A stretch of 64,000 nucleotides of DNA from the NCBI RefSeq assembly GCF_009498275.1, contig NZ_CP045643.1, forward strand, positions 4,340,001 to 4,404,000. Direction: 5' to 3'. The stretch's first letter is position 1. The number at the start of each line of letters is the position of its first letter. A program made the position numbers and the translations under genes. The DNA is from Streptomyces fagopyri. Its GTDB lineage: Bacteria > Actinomycetota > Actinomycetes > Streptomycetales > Streptomycetaceae. Positions 58,091-64,000 of this stretch are shown one piece after another. The notes under the pieces are model-generated. The model ran no database searches. It saw nothing but the letters and a program-made list of their open reading frames with translations, and was not told the origin of the DNA.

Positions 58091-59071
58091 ATGAAAATTG
58101 CTTTCGTGGGGAAGGGCGGCAGCGGCAAGACCACGCTGTCGGCCCTGTTCATCCGTCATCTCGCGGCCTCGGGCGCGCCCGTCGTCGCGGTGGACGCGGA
58201 CATCAACCAGCACCTCGGGGCGGCGCTCGGGCTCGACGAGGAGGTGGCCGTCGGACTGCCCGCCATGGGCGCGCGACTGCCCCTGATCAAGGACTACCTG
58301 CGCGGTTCCAACCAACGGATCGCGTCCGCGGCGACGATGATCAAGACGACCCCGCCCGGCGAGGGTTCACGGCTGCTGCGGGTGGGCGAGAACAATCCCG
58401 TGTACGACGCCTGCGCGCGGCCCGTGGAACTCGACGGCGGCGACGCCCGTTTGATGGTCACCGGCCCGTTCACCGAGGCCGATCTGGGAGTGTCCTGCTA
58501 CCACTCCAAGACAGGCGCGGTGGAGCTCTGCCTGAACCATCTCGTCGACGGCCGGAGCGAGTACGTCGTCGTCGACATGACCGCCGGTTCCGACTCCTTC
58601 GCGTCCGGCATGTTCACCCGCTTCGACATGACGTTCCTCGTCGCCGAGCCGACCCGGAAGGGCGTCTCCGTCTATCGCCAGTACAAGGACTACGCCCGCG
58701 ACTTCGACGTCGCCCTGAAGGTCGTCGGCAACAAGGTGCAGGGCCAGGACGACATCGACTTCCTCCGCGCCGAGGTCGGTGACGACCTGCTGGTCACCGT
58801 CGGGCACTCGGACTGGGTGCGCGCCATGGAGAAGGGCCGCCCGCCCCGGTTCGAGCACCTGGAGGACGCCAACCGCCGGTCCCTGAGCGCCCTGCAGGCC
58901 GCCGCGGACGCCACGTACGAACTGCGGGACTGGGAGCGCTACACGCGCCAGATGGTGCACTTCCACCTGAAGAACGCGAACAGTTGGGGCAACGAGAGGA
59001 CCGGGGCGGACCTGGCGGCGCAGATCGACCCCGGTTTCGTACTGGGTGAGGGGCTGGTGGCTACGGCCTGA
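58091..59071 (+). CDS. CooC/ParA-like ATPase
   Basis: A 326-residue P-loop ATPase with deviant Walker A AFVGKGGSGKTTLSALFI (residues 4-20), switch I VVAVDADINQHLGAALG and Walker B-like YVVVDMTAGSD. Proteins with this motif deliver metals or act in maturation and positioning. No Cys-X-Cys metal site was found. ATG at 58091 is preferred; in-frame TTG/GTG codons 6-9 bp upstream are alternatives. It is convergent with the next gene and overlaps it by 11 bp. Substrate unknown. Confidence 0.88.
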   Translation: MKIAFVGKGGSGKTTLSALFIRHLAASGAPVVAVDADINQHLGAALGLDEEVAVGLPAMGARLPLIKDYLRGSNQRIASAATMIKTTPPGEGSRLLRVGENNPVYDACARPVELDGGDARLMVTGPFTEADLGVSCYHSKTGAVELCLNHLVDGRSEYVVVDMTAGSDSFASGMFTRFDMTFLVAEPTRKGVSVYRQYKDYARDFDVALKVVGNKVQGQDDIDFLRAEVGDDLLVTVGHSDWVRAMEKGRPPRFEHLEDANRRSLSALQAAADATYELRDWERYTRQMVHFHLKNANSWGNERTGADLAAQIDPGFVLGEGLVATA

Positions 59072-60332
59072 CCGCCGGCGCCCCGGGGACGCCCTTCGGG
59101 GCGGGGGCGGGGCGGCCGGAGAGGAAGGACGCCCAGCCCTGCTTGGGGGCCTCCCCGACGTTGAGGCCACGCAGCCTGTCGAGCGTGGCCGGGTCCTGGA
59201 CGTCGAGCCAGTCGGCGAGTCCGCGGAACGAGACACAGCGGACGCCGGCCTTGTTGCACACGTTCTCGATGACCTGGTCGAGGGCGCGCATGTAGGTGCC
59301 GCCGTTCCAGGACTCGAAGTGGTTGCCGATGACCAGCGGGGCGCGGTTGCCGCCGTAGGCGCGCCGGAACCCCTTGAGCAGGCTGTCACGGAGCTGGTTG
59401 CCCCAGTACTCCCGTTTGGCGGGGTCCCCCTCGGTCTGGGTGCCCGACTGGTCGACCATGAAGTTGTAGTCCGTGGTGAGCTGCTCGCCGGAGTGTCCGG
59501 CGAAGGGCACGAGCTGCATGGACAGGTCCCACAGGCCGCCCTTCTTCTTGGGCCAGACCTGGTTGTCGACACCGCTGGTGTCGTAGCGCAGGCCCAGCTG
59601 CCGGGCCGCCTTCACGAAGTTCTTCTGACCCTCCAGGCAGGGCGTGCGGGCGCCGATGAGCTCCTTGTCGTAGTCGAAGGGCAGTGAGGGGGCTGTCTTC
59701 ATGCCCGTGTTGGTCTTCCAGGACTTCACGAACGACTTCGCCTGGGCGATCTCGCTCTTCCACTCCTCGACCGACCACTCGCCGACGCCGCCCCCGGGAC
59801 CGCAGAAGTGGCCGTTGAAGTGCGTACCGATCTCGTTGCCCTCCAGCCACGCGCCGCGCAGCTGCTGGACCGTGTTCCTGATGCCCTCGTCGTCGTTGAA
59901 GCCGATCTCCGAGGTGCCCGGCGAGTGCTGTGGCGGCCTGTACAGGTCGCGCTTGGCCTCCGGCAGCAGGTAGACGCCGCTCAGGAAGTACGTCATCGTC
60001 GCCCGGTTGGCCCTGGCGATCTTCCGGAAGTGCGAGAAGAGCTTCTGGCTGCCCTCACCGGCGCCGTCCCAGGAGAACACCACGAACTGCGGGGGCTTCT
60101 CCCCGCGCCTCAGCCTCTCGGGTCTGGGCAGGTGCGGCTGCGCCCCGGTGTACTCGGTGGAACCGTCACCGATCAGCCCGATGGCGTTCCGGGGTGCCGG
60201 AGCCCCCGCCGCCGCCTTCGCACCGTGCGCACCCTCCCTGGAACCGGTGGTGCCGCTCGCGCAACCGGCGAGCGCCACGGCGCAGACCGCGGCGAGTGCC
60301 ACCCCCGCGGCGGTCCTCTGGGTGACGGCCAT
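59061..60332 (-). CDS. polysaccharide-deacetylase-like lipoprotein
   Basis: A 423-residue protein with lipoprotein signal (TAAGVALAAVCAVALAGC). The catalytic domain begins PPQFVVFSWDGAGEGSQKLF, with aspartate in the NodB motif position, and includes GNEIGTHFNGHFCGPGGGVG and a C-terminal LVIGNHFESWNGGTYMRALD. These match carbohydrate-esterase-4-like folds acting on cell-surface polymers outside the membrane. The expected metal histidine pair is partly altered, so activity is uncertain. ATG at 60332 places the signal peptide correctly. Confidence 0.85.
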   Translation of the reverse strand: MAVTQRTAAGVALAAVCAVALAGCASGTTGSREGAHGAKAAAGAPAPRNAIGLIGDGSTEYTGAQPHLPRPERLRRGEKPPQFVVFSWDGAGEGSQKLFSHFRKIARANRATMTYFLSGVYLLPEAKRDLYRPPQHSPGTSEIGFNDDEGIRNTVQQLRGAWLEGNEIGTHFNGHFCGPGGGVGEWSVEEWKSEIAQAKSFVKSWKTNTGMKTAPSLPFDYDKELIGARTPCLEGQKNFVKAARQLGLRYDTSGVDNQVWPKKKGGLWDLSMQLVPFAGHSGEQLTTDYNFMVDQSGTQTEGDPAKREYWGNQLRDSLLKGFRRAYGGNRAPLVIGNHFESWNGGTYMRALDQVIENVCNKAGVRCVSFRGLADWLDVQDPATLDRLRGLNVGEAPKQGWASFLSGRPAPAPKGVPGAPAVRP

Positions 60333-60665
60333 CTCCGCCCACCTTCTTCCTCGGGTCGGGGCAACGCCGTCGAGGGCGTCGTGGGAGATCTGCAGCGAAT
60401 ACCGACAGCGCCGCCAAGGTCGCACGAGGCCGAGACCGAATAAATACGACAAGCCGACTCAAAGAACCATTCACCCTTGAGAGTGACTTGTTGCCCCAAT
60501 TGCGCCCAATGTCCACACGATGCCTTTACTCTGCATTACGATCTATTTACCGAGCGTTGAAGATCCCGCCGCTGCACGCCGTGACCCACGGCCGCGATCC
60601 GCCCCCGCCTCCCTGGCTTGGGGGACCACTTGTTCCGCGACCGCGCCGCCCCGGAGGAGACGGGA
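60333..60665. promoter_or_regulatory. divergent promoter region
   Basis: 333 bp between divergent genes. The part 60430-60560 is A+T-rich for this genome (AATAAATACGACAAG, TTTACTCTGCATTACGATC) and should contain both promoters. No single pair could be fixed. GGAGGAG lies before the transporter start. Confidence 0.5.
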
Positions 60666-63134
60666 ATGTCTGCCTGCGTCCCCACCCGCGCCACCGACTC
60701 GACTCGGCCGAAGCGCATCCACCCACCCCACAGCCGTCCGCCGCTTCCGCCCCGCCGATTCCGTATCGCGGGAGCCGATCTGTCGGCCTCGATCGCGGTC
60801 TTCCTGATCGCACTGCCCCTGTCCCTGGGTATCGCCCTGGCCACCGGCGCACCGCTCCAGTCGGGCCTGGTCGCCGCCGCCGTGGGCGGAATCGTCGCCG
60901 GCCGGCTCGGCGGTTCACCGCTCCAGGTGAGCGGGCCCGCCGCCGGGCTCACGGTCGTCACCGCCGAGCTCATCCACCGCTACGGATGGCGCACGACCTG
61001 CGCCATCACCGTTCTCGCCGGAATCGCCCAACTGGGTCTCGGCTGTCTGCGCGTGGCCCGCACGGCGCTCGCCGTCAGTCCCGCCATCGTGCACGGCATG
61101 CTCGCCGGGATCGGCGTGACCATCGCCGTGGCCCAGCTGCACGTCGTGCTGGGCGGCACCCCCCAGAGCTCCGTCCTCGGGAACTTCCGCGCACTGCCCG
61201 CCCAGTTGGCGCGCGTACATCCCGGGGCGGTGTCGATGAGCCTGCTGACACTGGCGCTCCTGTTCGCCTGGCCGCGGATTCCCGGCCGGGTCGGACACGT
61301 CCTGCGCACCGTTCCGGCCGCGCTCGTCGCCGTCGCCGGGGCCACCGCGACCGCCTCACTCTGCGGGCTGGTCCTGCCCAAGGTCGACCTGCCGTCCTGG
61401 AGCAGTCACGCTCTTGCCGGGCTGCCCGAGGGGCCGGTGCTCGGGATCGCCGCCTCGGTCCTCACCATCACGCTGGTGTGCAGTGTGCAGTCGCTGCTCG
61501 GTGCCGTGGCCGTGGACAAACTGGTTGCCGGACGGCCCGACTTGCAGGCCCGGGTCGGCCGCTCCCGCCTGGACCGGGAGCTGCTCGGGCAGGGCGCCGC
61601 GAACGCCGTCTCCGGCGCGCTCGGCGGGCTGCCCGTCGCCGGGGTCGCCGTCCGCAGTTCGGCGAATGTGCAAGCCGGTGCCGTGAGCCGGAACTCCACG
61701 ATGCTGCACGGCGTTTTCGTAGTGATCGCCGCGCTGCTGATGGTCCCGATCCTGGAGCTGATCCCCCTCGCGTCGCTCGCCGCCCTGGTGATGGCCGTCG
61801 GCATCCAGATGGTCTCCCTGCACCACATCCGCACGGTCACCCGCCACCGCGAAGTACTGGTGTACGTGGTCACCACGCTCGGCGTCGTACTCGCCGGCGT
61901 CCTGGAGGGCGTCGCACTGGGGGTCGCCGTGGCCGTCGTCGTCGCCATGCACCGCCTCGCGCGCACTCGCATCACCCACGAGGAAAGAGGAGGGGTCCAT
62001 CACATCCACGTCTGCGGCCAGTTGACCTTCCTCGCGGTGCCCAGGCTCAGCCGCGCCCTGCATCTGGTGCCCCGAGGCGCCCGCGCCGTGGTCGAGTTGG
62101 ACGGCTCGTTCATGGACCACGCGGCGTACGAGTCACTGCACGACTGGCAGCAGGGGCACTCGGCACAGGGCGGCACGGTCGAGCTGACCGGACGGGCCGG
62201 TGCCCGGATCGCCGAACCCTCCCACTCGCCCCACTGCCGTTGCCGGCCCTGGACTCCCTGGCGCAACCACTACTGCGAGCCCTCCGCCAACCCGCAGTCC
62301 GTCTCCCCCGACGCCCGGTCGGACGACTTTGGCGAACCGGGCGAACCGGGCGGGCCGAGCGGGCCGTACGCGGCCGGCCCTTCCGGCGACTCCGGCGGGC
62401 CGCGCGAAGCGGAGGATTCCTCCGGGCAGCGCGGGCCGGGCGGTCACCGCGGACACGGCGACCACCAACTCGCCCGCGGCATCAGCGCGTTCCAGCGCAA
62501 CACCGCGCCCCTGGTACGGGACGAGCTGGCGCGGCTGGCGCGGGAAGGGCAGCAGCCGTCGCAGCTGTTCCTGACCTGCGCCGACTCGCGGCTCGTCACC
62601 TCGATGATCACGTCCAGTGGCCCCGGCGACCTCTTCGTCGTACGCAACGTGGGCAACCTCGTACCGGAGCCCGGGGAGGAGAGCGGGGACGACTCGGTCG
62701 CGGCGGCGATCGAGTACGCGGTCGACGTGCTGCGGGTGCGGTCCATCACGGTGTGCGGGCACTCGGGGTGCGGGGCGATGCAGGCCCTGCTGAACTCGGA
62801 GCCCGGCGGAACGCAGACACCCCTCAAGCGGTGGCTGCGGCACGGACTGCCGAGCCTGCGCCGGATGGCCGCCAAGGACAGGCCGTGGGCCCAGCTCTCC
62901 GGACGGGAACCGGCCGACGCGGTGGAACAGCTGTGTCTGACCAACGTGGTACAGCAGTTGGAGCATCTCCGGGCCCACGACTCCGTGACGCGGGCCCTGC
63001 GCGAGGGCACGCTCGAACTCCACGGGATGTACTTCCACGTCGGCGAGGCACAGGCGTATCTGCTGGTCGACCGTGACGGCGACGAGCTTTTCGACCACGT
63101 CGGAGCGGCGGAGGATCTGCGCCGTCCCGTGTGA
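60666..63134 (+). CDS. SulP transporter fused to beta-carbonic anhydrase
   Basis: An 822-residue fusion. Residues about 40-430 are a SulP-type anion transporter with 10-12 hydrophobic segments (SASIAVFLIALPLSLGIALA, VSGPAAGLTVVTAELIHRYG). A shortened STAS-like segment (about 440-520) follows, then a Gly/Pro/Ser-rich linker (about 540-610). Residues from about 615 form a beta-carbonic anhydrase with zinc ligands C638 and D640 (CADSR), H699 and C702 (HSGCGAMQ). It probably takes up bicarbonate and interconverts it with CO2, supplying carboxylations. ATG at 60666 follows GGAGGAG; an upstream in-frame ATG (60618) is weaker. Confidence 0.93.
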   Translation: MSACVPTRATDSTRPKRIHPPHSRPPLPPRRFRIAGADLSASIAVFLIALPLSLGIALATGAPLQSGLVAAAVGGIVAGRLGGSPLQVSGPAAGLTVVTAELIHRYGWRTTCAITVLAGIAQLGLGCLRVARTALAVSPAIVHGMLAGIGVTIAVAQLHVVLGGTPQSSVLGNFRALPAQLARVHPGAVSMSLLTLALLFAWPRIPGRVGHVLRTVPAALVAVAGATATASLCGLVLPKVDLPSWSSHALAGLPEGPVLGIAASVLTITLVCSVQSLLGAVAVDKLVAGRPDLQARVGRSRLDRELLGQGAANAVSGALGGLPVAGVAVRSSANVQAGAVSRNSTMLHGVFVVIAALLMVPILELIPLASLAALVMAVGIQMVSLHHIRTVTRHREVLVYVVTTLGVVLAGVLEGVALGVAVAVVVAMHRLARTRITHEERGGVHHIHVCGQLTFLAVPRLSRALHLVPRGARAVVELDGSFMDHAAYESLHDWQQGHSAQGGTVELTGRAGARIAEPSHSPHCRCRPWTPWRNHYCEPSANPQSVSPDARSDDFGEPGEPGGPSGPYAAGPSGDSGGPREAEDSSGQRGPGGHRGHGDHQLARGISAFQRNTAPLVRDELARLAREGQQPSQLFLTCADSRLVTSMITSSGPGDLFVVRNVGNLVPEPGEESGDDSVAAAIEYAVDVLRVRSITVCGHSGCGAMQALLNSEPGGTQTPLKRWLRHGLPSLRRMAAKDRPWAQLSGREPADAVEQLCLTNVVQQLEHLRAHDSVTRALREGTLELHGMYFHVGEAQAYLLVDRDGDELFDHVGAAEDLRRPV

Positions 63135-64000
63135 CCCCGTCGTGGTGCGCGGCCCTGGTCGGCGGGGTCGCGCACCATCCGCCGGCCCTACCGGGCGCGG
63201 GCCGAACGGGTGTATTCGGTCGGGGGCGGCGCGCCGGTCGGCACACGCAATCACCCGCGCGCCACGCCAACGGGCTCCGCGGCGCCGACCCTCCCACCAC
63301 CGGTTCCCTCACCACCGGTTCCGTCGCCGCAGGTTCCCTCGCCGCAGGCCCCCTTGCCACCGCCTTCCGTCCCGCCCAGCCCCGTCGCCGCATTCCGCGC
63401 CGACCCTCCGGTCGGAGGCTCGCACTGCCAGCCCCGGTCGCCCCGGCCGCCTGGGTCACCGGCCTGGCGCCGCTTGCCCCGGTCTCCCCCCTCCCCGCCC
63501 CGGCCTTCCCCGCCCGGACCTCTGCACCGTGGCCTTCCCGCCAGGACCTTCCCACCGTGGCCTTCCCCCACAGACCGTCCTCGCGCCCCCGACTCCACGC
63601 CCCGTCACTCCGCACACCCGGGCTCCACGCACCCCGGCTTCGCACGCCCCGGCTCCACGCACCCCGGCTTCGCACACCTCGGCCCGTCCGGCCCGGGCGA
63701 CGGGCCCGCCGACAGCGGGGAGGGCGGGGACGACGGCCCGCGACCCCGTGCCCGTCCGAACGTGTGCCGCTCCGCGCCGGGTCGCTCCCGGCGTCGTCGG
63801 GTGAACCCGGGCGCGGGACTGTCCGTGCCTCGGAGTACGGCGTCGCTGCCACGCAGGGACCGCGCCGGGGCGGAGTCGCCCTCACCGCCGACCGCGACCG
63901 CGCGGTCGCGGTCCGAGGCGCACCCCTGAACGACGTGGAAGAACCGCTGGAGGAACACTGAAGGACGACTGAAGGACCACCGAACATGCCCAGGCCCCTA
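63135..64000. other. repeat-rich tail of window, no supported gene
   Basis: About 0.87 kb of C-rich, low-complexity DNA. Imperfect repeats include CACCACCGGTTCC-type units (63290-63345) and a roughly 30-bp unit with CCCCGGCTCCACGCA and CCCCGGCTTCGCAC copies (63605-63690). Frames on both strands translate to Pro/Arg/Ser repeats. A new gene may begin at ATG 63985 near the edge, but only five codons are visible. Confidence 0.5.

Noticed and set aside
63131..63961. A 276-codon plus-strand frame at the window end
   Set aside because: It translates short DNA repeats into Thr/Gly/Ser/Arg/Pro runs, and alternative frames are equally open.

Overview
The window is a very GC-rich Streptomyces-type chromosome carrying one apparently complete integrated prophage of about 37.3 kb. 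Genus evidence: GC-rich codon third positions, GTG/TTG starts, GTGA/ATGA stop-start overlaps, a BldG protein, and a gene order that from memory matches the conserved Streptomyces block around S. coelicolor SCO3543-SCO3562.

Left chromosomal arm (1-15957): topA (its 3' end lies outside the window), a small membrane protein, a class I methyltransferase, a lipoprotein, the proton-pumping pyrophosphatase hppA, an RsbW-like anti-sigma factor, bldG, and a DEAD/DEAH helicase with a four-cysteine C-terminus. Then comes a tightly overlapping leftward operon of Tad/Flp-type pilus or secretion genes (TadE-like, TadE, small pilin-like, TadC, TadB, TadA).

Prophage (15958-53287): it sits inside the codons of the TadA ATPase P-loop. 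The 3' half of tadA is at 15370-15965 and the 5' half at 53280-54271. An 8-bp core (GGTTCGGG on the tadA coding strand) is present at both ends, and joining the halves across it restores a canonical GTGSGKTT Walker A motif. From left to right the prophage carries: a large serine integrase; a leftward regulator and a rightward HTH gene over a repeat-bearing operator region; small early genes; a D5-like primase/helicase followed by a candidate origin (many GGGGGCAG/CTGCCCCC repeats and a DnaA box); SSB; a run of small genes leading to membrane proteins and an FtsK/Tra-like DNA translocase that resemble the transfer module of Streptomyces integrative conjugative elements; HNH nuclease and terminase; an HK97-fold head module; a siphovirus tail module with a programmed -1 frameshift and two related tail-tube genes; endolysin and two holin-like proteins; a Bro-N/KilAC antirepressor; and a right end with two small leftward genes and an exact 188-bp copy of part of the small-terminase region.

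Right chromosomal arm (53288-64000): the 5' half of tadA, the TadZ/CpaE-like (Ssd) ATPase gene, a HAD-family phosphatase, a 373-bp gap likely to hold a structured RNA, a protein with a degenerate Fic motif whose start codon lies in a 22-bp palindrome, a CooC/ParA-like ATPase, a polysaccharide-deacetylase-like lipoprotein, and a SulP transporter fused to a beta-carbonic anhydrase. The last 0.87 kb holds only low-complexity repeats.

The main biological points are a temperate siphophage that reversibly disables a Tad ATPase at its catalytic loop, and that carries a conjugation-like translocase module and a distinctive repeat-based origin candidate.
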